Positions 36,326 to 45,597 of a stretch of 64,000 nt of DNA are shown here, piece after piece. Under the pieces are notes generated by a model, which was given only the letters and a program-made list of their open reading frames with translations, made no database searches and was not told where the DNA came from. How positions within the stretch are numbered: the first letter of the stretch is position 1; every line of letters begins with the position of its first letter. Position numbers and translations under genes: made by a program. The stretch is from Rhizobiales bacterium UBA3584 (GTDB taxonomy: Bacteria > Pseudomonadota > Alphaproteobacteria > Rhizobiales > Devosiaceae), in contig DFMV01000023.1 in assembly GCA_002375765.1 (NCBI GenBank), positions 1-64,000 of the forward strand. Direction: 5' to 3'.

Positions 36326-37041
36326 CGTCGAAACTGGGGGCAAGCGACACGAATGGATTGGCGGAAGCGGCACCCGATTATCACGGGCATCGCGACAGGC
36401 TGCGCGACCGTTTTACCAAGGGCGGCGCATCGGCGCTGCAGGATTATGAACTGCTCGAACTTCTGCTGTTCCGCATCCTGCCACGCCGCGACACCAAGCC
36501 CATTGCCAAGGCCATGCTCAAGCGTTTCGGCAGCTTTTCCGAGGCTATCGGGGCTCCCCGGCATCTGCTCGAGGAGATCGACGGGCTCGGCCCCACGGCA
36601 ATCACTGACCTCAAGGTCATCCTTGCCGCCGCCCAACGCATCGGCAAGGATGCCGTTCACGATCGCCCGATCCTGGGCTCGTGGACCGAGGTTATCGATT
36701 ACTGCAAGGCCTCGATGTCCTACGAGACCGTCGAGCAGTTCCGCATTCTATTTCTCGATAAAAAGAACAAGCTGATCGCCGACGAGGTGCAGCAGGTTGG
36801 AACCGTGGACCACACGCCGGTCTATCCCCGCGAAGTCATCAAACGCACGCTGGAACTTTCGGCAACCGCGCTGATCCTCGTCCACAATCACCCGTCCGGC
36901 GACCCTGCACCGTCATCGGCAGACGTTCAGATGACCCGCCAGATCGCCGATATCGCCAAGCCACTCGGCATCACGGTTCACGACCACATCATCGTTGGCA
37001 AATCGACCCACACATCGCTGCGTGGCATGAAGTTGTTCTAG
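36322..37041 (+). CDS. radC: RadC-family protein (JAB/MPN domain)
   Basis: A 239-residue RadC protein. A helix-hairpin-helix-like N-terminal region ([16 protein letters not shown]) precedes the JAB domain with [13 protein letters not shown], glutamate in [11 protein letters not shown] and the metal motif [16 protein letters not shown]. Despite the name, a direct repair role is doubtful in bacteria. It is coupled to map, a frequent alphaproteobacterial arrangement. Confidence 0.95.
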   Translation: MTSKLGASDTNGLAEAAPDYHGHRDRLRDRFTKGGASALQDYELLELLLFRILPRRDTKPIAKAMLKRFGSFSEAIGAPRHLLEEIDGLGPTAITDLKVILAAAQRIGKDAVHDRPILGSWTEVIDYCKASMSYETVEQFRILFLDKKNKLIADEVQQVGTVDHTPVYPREVIKRTLELSATALILVHNHPSGDPAPSSADVQMTRQIADIAKPLGITVHDHIIVGKSTHTSLRGMKLF

Positions 37042-37150
37042 GGCCGCTAGTACAGCCCAATACGCATGATGACCATTATCCCCAGGCAGAAGAACCGGTC
37101 CCGTTGAGTTCAGTGGGCTGCATGTCGTGGCCAGAATGATCAGGAGCCGT

Positions 37151-38317
37151 TCAGCCCAAACGACCCAGCCGGCTGCGCAGCTTGCGATACATATCGAAAA
37201 GCCCCGGGTGATTCTTGACCGCGCCCTTGGCCCTTTCGCCAACCGCCAGGCTTGCCGCCGCAACGCGACCAACCGGAGTCAGTGCGTGCGCAAACGCCGT
37301 TAGGCTTTGCTTTTCGTTGCACCAGAGGCGTTTCTCGTCGCTGTCGCCCTTGCCCATGTCGATGAACCGATAGCCTCCCTCAAAACTGGCCTGCATGGCG
37401 CGCAAAAGGTTCTGTTTGCCCGGCGACCCAGACTGCAAATCCGGACTCGGGTGCATTGAGGTGATGAGCGAATAGAGCCCGCCACCCGCTTCGATATTGT
37501 AGCGAACGGCGATCACTTCACCGTCGAGCCGCAACACGTGCAGCAGGCCGCCGGCGCTGTGCATGGCGCGCTTGTAGAATGCCTTGATCGGCGCGTCACG
37601 GAACGGATCGCGGATGCCCTGCACCTTGAACCGCTCGGCCCTGTGGGCGAACATCGTATCGATGATCGCCGCCGCCTCCGCACCGGCTTTAACGACTTCA
37701 AAGCCAACTTCTCCCTGCCCTGCCAGCTTGCTGCCCTGCTGGCGATCGACCTTGCGGCGACGCTTGTCGCGGCGCTCGGCATCGCAGGACGCCCAATCGC
37801 CATAGCGCGCAACGTGGACGCAATCGGCAAGCATCCGGCTACCGAGCGCCGCGCTCAATCCGCTCGATTGGGCGAGCGACACAGGCACATCAGGCAAATG
37901 GACAAGATCGCAATTGGCAAGTGCCGAAAATGCCTGCCGCCACAGCCGAACCCGTTCTGCCACCGGAACGGTTTGCCACCGATCCAGATCGACAAGGGGC
38001 GCGTATGATCCCAAATGGTCGCCGGTAAACCACGTCGCCACGCGTAACCCATAGACCCGCTTTCGCATCAACGGCAGCAAAACCACCGGTTCTCCGGCCA
38101 GCGAGATGATGATGAACGCGCAATCGGCAGTCCCAATCGCGCCAGCCTCTATCCATGCGCTGACCAGGCCATATTTCTGCGACGCCAGAAGGCAATGGTT
38201 CTTTTCCAGCCCCTTCCAACTGTCGGCCACGTCTTCAATGCGCTGGTACACGGTGAAAGATGCGCGCGCCGAGCCAGATTCCGGCGCCTCGCCCGCCGCG
38301 ACAGAAAGTGCCGACAT
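37151..38317 (-). CDS. BioF2/CelD-like GNAT acetyltransferase
   Basis: A 388-residue protein with the double-GNAT fold of the BioF2-like (acetyltransferase_6) family, found in capsule, cellulose and peptidoglycan-peptide modification genes. The C-terminal half holds the family pattern HVLRLDGEVIAVRYNIEAGG and GGYRFIDMGKGDSDEKRLW. The acceptor is unknown. The ATG at 38317 is preferred to an upstream extension through non-coding-looking sequence. It stands alone between radC and ccdA. Confidence 0.82.
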   Translation of the reverse strand: MSALSVAAGEAPESGSARASFTVYQRIEDVADSWKGLEKNHCLLASQKYGLVSAWIEAGAIGTADCAFIIISLAGEPVVLLPLMRKRVYGLRVATWFTGDHLGSYAPLVDLDRWQTVPVAERVRLWRQAFSALANCDLVHLPDVPVSLAQSSGLSAALGSRMLADCVHVARYGDWASCDAERRDKRRRKVDRQQGSKLAGQGEVGFEVVKAGAEAAAIIDTMFAHRAERFKVQGIRDPFRDAPIKAFYKRAMHSAGGLLHVLRLDGEVIAVRYNIEAGGGLYSLITSMHPSPDLQSGSPGKQNLLRAMQASFEGGYRFIDMGKGDSDEKRLWCNEKQSLTAFAHALTPVGRVAAASLAVGERAKGAVKNHPGLFDMYRKLRSRLGRLG

Positions 38318-38446
38318 TGCTGCTGATCCCCCAATTGATCCACAGGACCATGGACCGAAGGGGTAAACTCGCGGTTTCGTGATCGCATCGTGTTGCGCGA
38401 AAATCGGCACTAGCCAAATTTGTCTATGGCTATGGTTAAGCGCGAA

Positions 38447-39184
38447 TTAGCCGAACTGATTCAGCACTTCAAAATTGGCCTGCATCCAGAACGCCAGACG
38501 GGTAAAATTGCCGGAAAGAAAGAGAATTCCGACAATGACCAGCAGGCCCCCCATCACCTTCTCGACCGTTCCGAGGTGTTTTTTGAACCCGTCGAAGAAT
38601 GACAGGAATGGCCCCAGCGCCAGAGCTGCAAGGATGAACGGCACCCCCAGTCCCGCAGAATAGACCGCAAGCAGCGCCGCGCCTTCCCAGGCTGTCTGCT
38701 GGTTTGCAGCGACAGTCAGGATGGCCGCAAGAATGGGCCCGATACACGGAGTCCACCCGATAGCGAATGCCAATCCGAGCAGAAATCCGCCCAGCGGCCC
38801 GCTGGCCATTTTCGGACCTTCGAGCTTGAACTGCCGGTAGAGCCACGAAATCCGGAAAACGCCGAGAAAGTGCAAGCCCATCAAGATGATGACGATGCCC
38901 GCAAGCGGCATCAGGATCGGAAGCGCCCGGCGCAAAGCCTGCCCGAAAAACGTCGCCGTAGCACCGAACGCTATGAAGATCAGCGAAAAGCCCAGCACGA
39001 ATGCCAGCGCCGTCACCAGCGTCCGGCCATAAAGCCTGCCACCCGCCACGCCCTCCTCGCGCAACCGCTCGAAGGTCGCTCCAGACATGTAGGTGAGGTA
39101 GGCGGGCACCAGCGGCAGCACGCAGGGGCTGAGAAAACTCAAAATCCCGGCACCAAACACCACCGGCAACTCAAATCCGAACAT
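38447..39184 (-). CDS. ccdA: CcdA-type thiol-disulfide membrane carrier
   Basis: A 245-residue polytopic protein of the CcdA/DsbD-TM family, which moves reducing power across the inner membrane for cytochrome c maturation or periplasmic thiol reduction. The two redox cysteines are in FLSPCVLPLVPAYLTYMSG and GWTPCIGPIL, in transmembrane helices 1 and 4. GGGAGCGG lies before the ATG at 39184. No cytochrome c maturation genes are nearby. It is divergent from the EamA gene. Confidence 0.93.
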   Translation of the reverse strand: MFGFELPVVFGAGILSFLSPCVLPLVPAYLTYMSGATFERLREEGVAGGRLYGRTLVTALAFVLGFSLIFIAFGATATFFGQALRRALPILMPLAGIVIILMGLHFLGVFRISWLYRQFKLEGPKMASGPLGGFLLGLAFAIGWTPCIGPILAAILTVAANQQTAWEGAALLAVYSAGLGVPFILAALALGPFLSFFDGFKKHLGTVEKVMGGLLVIVGILFLSGNFTRLAFWMQANFEVLNQFG

Positions 39185-39331
39185 TTCCGCTCCCGAAAAC
39201 CGATGCGGGACTTGTAACGGTGTGCGTATGGGGCGCAATGGCTTGTTTTGTCTCATCGCAACGTTTTGATGATCCATGGCGACCATGGGCTTTTGCGGCT
39301 AGCATGCCCGAACGGCCCCGGGGAGAATGGC

Positions 39332-40180
39332 ATGCGCATCATCGTCCTGACGATCATCGCCATGCTGGCCTTTGCGGCAAACTCCGTTCTCGCGCGCCTG
39401 GCGCTGTCAGACGGCGCAATCGATGCGGCAAGCTATACGGGCATCCGGCTGATCGCCGGGGCCGTGCTGCTTTATGGACTGCTGATGTGGGGTCCGCACA
39501 CAGGCGCTGCCCGCAGGATCGGCGGAAGCTGGCCAGGCGCTGCGGCGCTTTTTGGCTACGCAATCTTCTTTTCGGTTGCCTATCTGATGCTCGGAGCCGG
39601 ACTGGGTGCGCTGATCCTGTTCACCAGCGTGCAGATGAGCATGCTCGGGTGGGCAGTATTCAGAGGCGACCGCCCGGGCGCAATCGAATGGATCGGGATA
39701 GGGCTGGCAGTTGCCTCGCTCGCATATCTCGTCTCGCCGGGCCTTGCAGCGCCCCATCCACTCGGCACTGTGCTAATGGCATTGGCCGGAATGTCATGGG
39801 CCGCCTATTCACTGATTGGACGAGGATCGAAGTCACCGTTGGCTGATACAACAGGCAATTTCGTGCGATGCCTGCCCATCGCCGTCGTTCTGGTTGGTTT
39901 GGGACTCGTAACAGCCCCGGTCACCCAACATGGTGCGGCCTATGCTATTGCCTCGGGAGCGTTCGCTTCGGGACTTGGCTATGCCGTTTGGTATCTGGCC
40001 CTGCCCTCGCTGTCGCGGGTTCAGGCCTCGACAGTACAACTGACGGTTCCCGCAATTGCTGCCGCCGGTGGCGTATTCATTATTGGCGAGCCAATTACGC
40101 TGCGGCTCACGCTCGCCTCGATCGGCATTCTCGGAGGCGTGGCCCTTGCGCTTTTGGCCGCCGAACGTCGCAAGCGGTGA
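39332..40180 (+). CDS. EamA-family (DMT) transporter
   Basis: A 282-residue protein with about ten helices in two EamA repeats, of the drug/metabolite transporter superfamily. Helix one reads IIVLTIIAMLAFAANSVLARLAL, and a conserved SRVQASTVQLTVPAIAAAGGVFIIGE marks the second repeat. Such proteins export amino acids or metabolites; the substrate is unknown. A GGGGAGA site supports the ATG at 39332. Confidence 0.88.
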   Translation: MRIIVLTIIAMLAFAANSVLARLALSDGAIDAASYTGIRLIAGAVLLYGLLMWGPHTGAARRIGGSWPGAAALFGYAIFFSVAYLMLGAGLGALILFTSVQMSMLGWAVFRGDRPGAIEWIGIGLAVASLAYLVSPGLAAPHPLGTVLMALAGMSWAAYSLIGRGSKSPLADTTGNFVRCLPIAVVLVGLGLVTAPVTQHGAAYAIASGAFASGLGYAVWYLALPSLSRVQASTVQLTVPAIAAAGGVFIIGEPITLRLTLASIGILGGVALALLAAERRKR

Positions 40181-40270
40181 GCAAACCGGCCGATCAGACC
40201 TTTTGGGACTAGGATTCCGGCGTCCGCCATACTAACAAGCCTGCCAACACACCATTATCCGGGGTTCGCC

Positions 40271-40945
40271 GTGAGCAGCCATCCCATAAAGATCGCCCCC
40301 TCGATCCTTTCCGCCGATTTCTCCCGCCTGGGCGACGAAGTGCGCGCCATCGATCAGGCCGGCTGCGACTGGGTGCATGTGGATGTAATGGATGGTCATT
40401 TCGTCCCCAACATCTCCATCGGTCCGCTGATCGTCGAAGCCATCCGGCCCGTTACCGGCAAACTGCTCGACGTGCATCTGATGATCGCGCCCGCCGATCC
40501 CTATCTCGAAGCCTTCGCCAAGGCAGGCGCCGATATCATCACCATTCACGCCGAAGCCGGCCCGCATCTCGACCGCTCGCTTCAGGCGATAAAGGCTTTG
40601 GGCAAGAAGGCCGGAGTGGCGCTCAACCCGGCAACGCCGGTTTCCACGATCCAACACGTCATCGATAAGCTCGATCTTATATTGATCATGAGCGTCAATC
40701 CCGGCTTTGGCGGACAGGCATTCATACCTGAAGCCATTGCCAAGGTGGAACAGGCCAGGGCCCTGATCGGTGGGCGCACAATTGAGATCGAGGTCGACGG
40801 CGGCGTCGACCCCTCCAACGCCGGCGCGCTCGCAAAGGCCGGCGCAACCGCGCTGGTTGCCGGCTCGGCCGTTTACAAGGGCAACGACGCCGCCACCTAC
40901 GCTCCCCGCATCAAAGCCATCCGCGACGCCGCGATGGCCCGATAA
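40271..40945 (+). CDS. rpe: Ribulose-phosphate 3-epimerase
   Basis: Interconverts ribulose and xylulose 5-phosphate in the pentose phosphate pathway. The 224-residue TIM barrel has the usual metal and catalytic residues: SILSADFSRL, VHVDVMDGHFVPNIS, LDVHLMI, NPGFGGQ and EVDGGVDPSNA. It starts at GTG (40271). It precedes purB by 35 bases on the same strand, so pentose phosphate and purine synthesis may share a transcript. Confidence 0.96.
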   Translation: MSSHPIKIAPSILSADFSRLGDEVRAIDQAGCDWVHVDVMDGHFVPNISIGPLIVEAIRPVTGKLLDVHLMIAPADPYLEAFAKAGADIITIHAEAGPHLDRSLQAIKALGKKAGVALNPATPVSTIQHVIDKLDLILIMSVNPGFGGQAFIPEAIAKVEQARALIGGRTIEIEVDGGVDPSNAGALAKAGATALVAGSAVYKGNDAATYAPRIKAIRDAAMAR

Positions 40946-40980
40946 TCTGAATCAATCTTTGAACGACGGACCCTAAGCCC

Positions 40981-42285
40981 ATGATCCCGCGCTATTCCCG
41001 CCAGCAGATGGTCGACATCTGGTCACCCGAGACCAAGTTCAAGATCTGGTTCGAAATCGAAGCGCATGCCACAACCGCGCAGGCCAAACTCGGCGTCGTG
41101 CCGCAGGCGTCTGCTGATGAAATCTGGGCCAAAGGCAAGGACGCAAAATTCGACGTTGACCGGATCGACGAGATCGAGCGGGAAGTCAAACACGACGTCA
41201 TCGCCTTCCTGACCCACCTCGCCGAAATCGTCGGCCCCGAAGCCCGGTTCGTCCATCAGGGCATGACGTCCTCGGACGTGCTCGACACCACGCTTTCGGT
41301 CCAACTCGCCCGGGCCGCCGACCTGCTGCTCGCCGATCTCGACGCATTGCTCGCAGCCCTCAAGAAGCGCGCCTACGAGCACAAAAACACGATCACCATC
41401 GGGCGCAGCCACGGTATTCATGCCGAGCCGACCACATTCGGAGTGAAGCTGGCGCAGGCCTACGCCGAATTCTCCCGATGCCGCGATCGCCTCATCAACG
41501 CGCGTGCGGAAATCGCCACCTGCGCGATCTCGGGCGCTGTGGGCTCATTCGCCAATATCGATCCCTCGGTTGAAGAATATGTCGCCGAACAAATGGGCCT
41601 TGCCGTCGAGCCGGTTTCGACCCAGGTCATCCCGCGCGACCGTCACGCGATGTATTTCGCGACGCTCGGCGTCATTGCCTCGTCGATCGAGCGCCTTGCC
41701 ACCGAAATCCGCCACCTCCAGCGCACCGAAGTGCTTGAGGCCGAGGAGTTCTTCTCCAAGGGACAAAAGGGTTCATCGGCCATGCCGCACAAGCGCAATC
41801 CGGTGCTGACCGAAAACCTCACCGGCCTCGCCCGCCTCGTGCGCGGCATGGTCACCCCGGCTCTTGAAAACGTGGCGCTCTGGCATGAGCGCGACATTTC
41901 GCACTCGTCGGTCGAGCGTATGATCGGTCCGGACGCGACGGTGACCCTGGACTTCGCCCTGGCCCGCCTGACCGGCGTCATCGAAAATCTCGTCGTCTAT
42001 CCCGAGAACATGAAGGCCAACATGGACAAGCTTGGTGGCCTCCACAATTCCCAGCGCTTCCTGCTCGCCCTGACGCAAGCCGGGATGAGCCGCGAGGAAA
42101 GCTATTCAGCCGTCCAGCGCAACGCCATGAAGGTCTGGCGGGGCGAGGGTAAGTTCCCCGATTTCCTCAAGGCCGATCCGGACGTTTCGGCAAAGCTTTC
42201 CGACGAACAGATCGATGCGAGCTTTGACGACGCCTATCACCTCAAGCATGTGGATACGATTTTTCGCCGGGTGTTCGGCGAATAG
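40981..42285 (+). CDS. purB: Adenylosuccinate lyase
   Basis: Cleaves SAICAR and adenylosuccinate, acting twice in purine synthesis. The 434-residue protein has the fumarase/aspartase-superfamily signature GSSAMPHKRNP, the TSSDVLDT and GRSHGIHAEPTTFG regions with catalytic histidine and serine loop residues. Other pur genes lie at 45.6-51.2 kb. It is followed by a 347-base stretch with no supported gene. Confidence 0.97.
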   Translation: MIPRYSRQQMVDIWSPETKFKIWFEIEAHATTAQAKLGVVPQASADEIWAKGKDAKFDVDRIDEIEREVKHDVIAFLTHLAEIVGPEARFVHQGMTSSDVLDTTLSVQLARAADLLLADLDALLAALKKRAYEHKNTITIGRSHGIHAEPTTFGVKLAQAYAEFSRCRDRLINARAEIATCAISGAVGSFANIDPSVEEYVAEQMGLAVEPVSTQVIPRDRHAMYFATLGVIASSIERLATEIRHLQRTEVLEAEEFFSKGQKGSSAMPHKRNPVLTENLTGLARLVRGMVTPALENVALWHERDISHSSVERMIGPDATVTLDFALARLTGVIENLVVYPENMKANMDKLGGLHNSQRFLLALTQAGMSREESYSAVQRNAMKVWRGEGKFPDFLKADPDVSAKLSDEQIDASFDDAYHLKHVDTIFRRVFGE

Positions 42286-42632
42286 CATCTAGCGAAAATC
42301 CCGCCACGTCCGGGGTTTCTCTTTCGGCCCAATCCCACATCCACCCGCAGGGTATCGGGCACAATTTGTGCCCGGTGCTCGCCCGGCCGCTCTTTGAAAA
42401 CAAGGGTTATTCTGAGCAGGATCAGAATGCTCCCGACCCAGTTTCCCCTGGCTGTGCCACTCCGGGCCATTTTCCATTCCGTCATGTCTTCGCTCTCCGT
42501 TGGAATAAGAACATAACAGAAATATCCTGACAGCCGGTGTCAGCAGTGCGTCCAAAAGCGTCAGAGCGGGGCCGCCCATCCCGCTCAACTGGCCCTTGCG
42601 TAACGGCCGGAAATCCACCAAGTAATCGTGCT
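42286..42632. other. Intergenic stretch with a perfect palindrome
   Basis: No gene is supported here, although two overlapping minus-strand frames stay open for 60-80 codons without recognisable homology. Notable content: a perfect 19-base palindrome CGGGCACAA-T-TTGTGCCCG at 42356-42374, and a TTCTGA/TCAGAA inverted repeat near 42409-42427. The former could be an operator. Confidence 0.5.
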
Positions 42633-43184
42633 ATGAAAACCGCAGACGCCGACATCCTCATCGTTCCCGGGCTAGGCCATTCCGGCCCCGGCCACTGGCA
42701 ACACCGCTGGGTCGAAAAGATCCGCAACGCAAAATTCGTCGAGCAGGACGAATGGGATACGCCCACCCTTGCCGGCTGGCTCGAAACCCTCGAACGCGAG
42801 ATCATGATGGCCACGCGGCCCGTGATTCTGGTGGGCCATTCGCTCGGCGTTCAGGCCATCGTCGCCGCTAGCCAGACCCAGGCCGATACCAAGGTCAAAG
42901 GTGCCTTCCTCGTCGCGCCGCCCGATGTCGATGAGCACCCCGACGTTCCCGCCGCGACCTCGCCATTCCGAGGCCTGTCATCTGATCCGCTCAGGTTCCC
43001 CTCGATGCTCGTGGCGTCCTCGAACGACCCCTTTTGCAGCGTCGAACGTGCCGCCGAATTTGCAGCCCGCTGGGGCTCCGATTTTCACATCGCCGGCGAT
43101 GTGGGCCACATCAATGTCGAATCCGGTCACGGCCCCTGGCCCGAAGGATTATTGATGTTCACCCGGCTGATGAGCCGGATCTGA
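42633..43184 (+). CDS. RBBP9/YdeN-type alpha/beta-hydrolase
   Basis: A 183-residue small serine hydrolase of the RBBP9/YdeN family. Family marks are ILIVPGLGHSGPGHWQHRW, the nucleophile elbow GHSLGV, the aspartate in SSNDPFC and the histidine in VGHINVESGHG. Bacterial members have no settled substrate. It converges on clpP with a one-base gap. Confidence 0.92.
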   Translation: MKTADADILIVPGLGHSGPGHWQHRWVEKIRNAKFVEQDEWDTPTLAGWLETLEREIMMATRPVILVGHSLGVQAIVAASQTQADTKVKGAFLVAPPDVDEHPDVPAATSPFRGLSSDPLRFPSMLVASSNDPFCSVERAAEFAARWGSDFHIAGDVGHINVESGHGPWPEGLLMFTRLMSRI

Positions 43185-43185
43185 T

Positions 43186-43794
43186 TTAGTCCTGGACTGG
43201 CGGGCGTTCGCTCATGATCGTATCGATCAACCCCCACTCCTTGCCCTCTTGCGGCGTCATGAACCGGTCGCGGTCGAGCGTTTTTTCCACCTCGTCATAA
43301 CTGCGCTCGCAATGTTTGGCGTAAAGTTCGATCAGCCGCTTCTTTGTGCGCTGCATCTCTTCGGAATGGATCAGCATGTCGCTGGCCTGCCCCTGAAACC
43401 CGCCCAAAGGCTGGTGGACATGCAGGCTGGCATTGGGCAATGCGGCCCGGAAACCGGCTTCCCCGCCCATCAGAAGAAACGATCCCATCGACCGCGCCGT
43501 GCCCATGCACAGCGTATGCACCGGCGAGCGGATGAACTGCATGGTGTCGTACATGGCCAGCCCGCTGGTCACCACGCCGCCATAGGAATTGATGTACATC
43601 TGGATCGGCTTCTTCGTGTTCTCACCTTCGAGAAACAACAATTGCGCGCAGACCAGCGAGGCCATTGCATCGTTGATCTCGCCATTGACGAAAACGATCC
43701 GCTCGCGCAGCAGGCGCGAATAAATATCGAACGAGCGCTCACCGCGCTGGGACTGCTCGACCACCATAGGGACGAGCTGCATCATGTCGCGCAT
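43186..43794 (-). CDS. clpP: Divergent ClpP-type protease subunit
   Basis: A 202-residue ClpP paralogue. The catalytic triad is present: S102 in ARSMGSF, H127 in [12 protein letters not shown] and D176 in LDRDRFMT. However, the usual INSPGG oxyanion motif reads INSYGG, and the serine loop is GTARSMG where GQAASMG is usual. No clpX or tig gene is adjacent, so this is probably the accessory ClpP common in Hyphomicrobiales. A GGAGGT site precedes the ATG, and the gene lies 47 bases after an SRPBCC gene on the same strand. Confidence 0.9.
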   Translation of the reverse strand: MRDMMQLVPMVVEQSQRGERSFDIYSRLLRERIVFVNGEINDAMASLVCAQLLFLEGENTKKPIQMYINSYGGVVTSGLAMYDTMQFIRSPVHTLCMGTARSMGSFLLMGGEAGFRAALPNASLHVHQPLGGFQGQASDMLIHSEEMQRTKKRLIELYAKHCERSYDEVEKTLDRDRFMTPQEGKEWGLIDTIMSERPPVQD

Positions 43795-43841
43795 GGGCGA
43801 CCTCCATTGCTTTGCTAGGAATAAAATCGAAAAAGGTTGGC

Positions 43842-44162
43842 TCAGGCGGCCAGCATCATCATCTCGCCATTTGCATTGGCGGCAGCCGGCACCTCGACCA
43901 CAAGACGCTGTATGATTTCGAGCCGCGTGCCTCCGGCGCCGTCGGCGGCAATCTGGAAGGTCACGATGCTTTCCTCATGCGGCGGCTGACTGTCGCGCAT
44001 GCGATAGCTGACCGCGCTGCCCTCCTCGACCGAAACCGGCTCGTCCTGCGCCAGATCGGCGCCCGGCAGCCAGCGCTCTCGGTATTGGGTAACCGACACC
44101 GCCCGCCAGACCTTTTCCGGCGGAGCGTCGAAGGTAAATTCCATCTCGATCGTCTCGCTCAT
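43842..44162 (-). CDS. SRPBCC (AHSA1-like) domain protein
   Basis: A 106-residue START/SRPBCC-fold protein of the AHSA1 type, starting with [18 protein letters not shown] and [11 protein letters not shown]. It is shorter than the usual 140-160 residues but keeps the N-terminal strand and central sheet. Paired with ArsR regulators in many genomes, it may sense or bind a hydrophobic ligand. Its ATG overlaps the ArsR stop by four bases. Confidence 0.85.
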   Translation of the reverse strand: MSETIEMEFTFDAPPEKVWRAVSVTQYRERWLPGADLAQDEPVSVEEGSAVSYRMRDSQPPHEESIVTFQIAADGAGGTRLEIIQRLVVEVPAAANANGEMMMLAA

Positions 44163-44473
44163 TGGTCCATCTCCCTCAGAACCTCATCAAGATCGGCCAT
44201 CCGACTGGGCCAATAGGCTCGATATCGCGCCAGCCAGTTCCCAATCCTCCCGATTCCGGCCGGGTCGACTTCGTAATTGACGAACCGGCCATCCCGCTCC
44301 TGCCGCACCAATCCGGCGCCGACCAGAACGCCAAGGTGCTGACTCATCGCCGGCTGGCTGATGCCGAAGCCTTCGCGCAAACCGCTCGCATTGCTTGGCC
44401 CGGTGGCCAAGCGCTCGAAGATCGCCCGGCGTGTGGGATCGGCCAGCGCCTTGAAAAGAGAATCATCATCCAT
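44159..44473 (-). CDS. ArsR-family transcriptional regulator
   Basis: A 104-residue winged-helix regulator. The fold begins FKALADPTRRAIFERLA, with recognition helix GISQPAMSQHLGVLVGAGLV and the wing RDGRFVNYEV. No metal-site cysteines are visible, consistent with the non-metal ArsR subfamily paired with SRPBCC proteins. A palindrome directly upstream is a likely operator. It heads the ArsR-SRPBCC-clpP run. Confidence 0.92.
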   Translation of the reverse strand: MDDDSLFKALADPTRRAIFERLATGPSNASGLREGFGISQPAMSQHLGVLVGAGLVRQERDGRFVNYEVDPAGIGRIGNWLARYRAYWPSRMADLDEVLREMDQ

Positions 44474-44481
44474 GCCAACAA

Positions 44482-44497
44482 ATAAGCATACACTTAT
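44482..44497 (-). promoter_or_regulatory. ArsR operator candidate
   Basis: ATAAG and CTTAT arms flank a 6-base centre, nine bases before the ArsR ATG. AT-rich dyads of this kind are typical ArsR sites. The space between the upstream terminator and the start codon is only about 35 bases, so promoter and operator must overlap here. Confidence 0.5.
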
Positions 44498-44508
44498 CTA
44501 TTGAGCAA

Positions 44509-44538
44509 CAAAAAACCCCGCGCCGATCACGCGGGGTT
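44509..44538 (-). terminator. Terminator of the DUF1801 gene
   Basis: A 9-base stem (44514-44522 with 44530-44538) is followed on the minus strand by a T-run matching A residues from 44509. It separates the DUF1801 gene from the ArsR unit. Confidence 0.85.
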
Positions 44539-44562
44539 CTTCAGATTCGATTGGATCAAACT

Positions 44563-44961
44563 CTAGCTCAGCCGCTCCAGCTTTCGCTTCTTGATGAGAT
44601 TCTTGTAATCCCACTGGATCGTCCGGGCTTCTTCAAGCCATTTCGCCAGCAGGTCCTCGTTCACATCCTCGGCCCGCGTGAAGCGGGCTTCGGCCGCCTT
44701 GAAGGTGCCTTCAGGCGCCAGCCCTGGCGTATCAAAGGATTGTCCGCTCCAGAATAAGAGCCGCACACAATGCTTGAGCTTGCTGTATCCAACGATGGGG
44801 TTTCCGTCCAGAAACCACACCGGATGGGCGTGCCAGATCTTGCTCTCGGCCTCTGGCAGCACGCGATCGATGACACCGCGCAACCGCTCGCAGATGGCGC
44901 GATCCTCGTCGGCCTGAACCGCGTGATAGCTGGCAATGCTTTCGTGCTTGCTGCCTTTCAT
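44563..44961 (-). CDS. DUF1801 family protein
   Basis: A 132-residue protein of the DUF1801 (YdhG-like) family. The typical core is ICERLRGVIDRVLPEAESKIWHAHPVWFLDG, followed by KLKHCVRLLFWSG. Function is unknown. The ATG at 44961 is used; a TTG at 44982 is a possible alternative. It lies 26 bases after the DUF1476 gene and shares its direction. Confidence 0.85.
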   Translation of the reverse strand: MKGSKHESIASYHAVQADEDRAICERLRGVIDRVLPEAESKIWHAHPVWFLDGNPIVGYSKLKHCVRLLFWSGQSFDTPGLAPEGTFKAAEARFTRAEDVNEDLLAKWLEEARTIQWDYKNLIKKRKLERLS

Positions 44962-44987
44962 ACCACCTGCCCGTTCAAGCAAGAACG

Positions 44988-45314
44988 TTAAGCTTCCGAC
45001 AGCACCTCGGCGCGCGCCTGGATATCGAATTGGGCGATCTTGGCCTCGATGGCCTTTTCATCGATCTCGACGTTTTTGGCGTCGAAATCAGCCTTGACCT
45101 TGCGCACCACATCGGCGGGCCCGGCCTCTGTCATGTCGACGGCGATCACTTCGGCGACGTAATTGGCGATCGCGTCCGCATCGGTCACATCCATTTCAGC
45201 ACAAGCCCAGTGTGCCAGATGCTTGTTGCGGCGGGCCTCTGCCTTGAACCGCAGCGATGCGTCATGGGCGAATTTGGCCTCTTCGCCTCTCTCGCGTTCC
45301 TCGAATGAAGACAT
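44988..45314 (-). CDS. DUF1476 protein, F1-ATPase inhibitor subunit zeta
   Basis: A 108-residue protein of the DUF1476 family, characterised in Paracoccus denitrificans as the zeta subunit that blocks ATP hydrolysis by the F1 motor. The N-terminus MSSFEERERGEEAKFAHDAS contains the inhibitory segment; the rest is a four-helix bundle with WACAEMDVTDADAIANYV. GAGGGAC precedes the ATG at 45314. The ATP synthase genes are elsewhere. Confidence 0.93.
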   Translation of the reverse strand: MSSFEERERGEEAKFAHDASLRFKAEARRNKHLAHWACAEMDVTDADAIANYVAEVIAVDMTEAGPADVVRKVKADFDAKNVEIDEKAIEAKIAQFDIQARAEVLSEA

Positions 45315-45597
45315 TTCCAGTCCCTCGACTTGTTTGATTTTTCGGTGCACCCGCCACGCGCGGTTTAAGGTTTGAGATAGGCCGTATCGCCTATAAAATC
45401 AACTTGCTGCGCTGCGGCACGATACCCGCGTTAAACCTTACCGCAGTTTTTGCGCAACAGGTGGCGGAATCGCGATATGTAGAGCGCAAATGGTTTGGCC
45501 CTGCCCATGAAAGGGCTTGCATTGGCCACCCAAAAAGGCGCATGAGTGCGCCCAATTCCGACCCGCTTAAACACGCAATCTACGGGACACCGTCGAA

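Noticed and set aside
42237..42621. Two overlapping minus-strand frames downstream of purB
   Set aside because: Neither shows a family, one runs into purB on the opposite strand, and no ribosome site is convincing. Reported only as an intergenic stretch.
45374..45395. ATAGGC/GCCTAT inverted repeat upstream of the DUF1476 gene as a riboswitch or terminator
   Set aside because: Only a six-base stem without a T-run or conserved aptamer features; too little to name.
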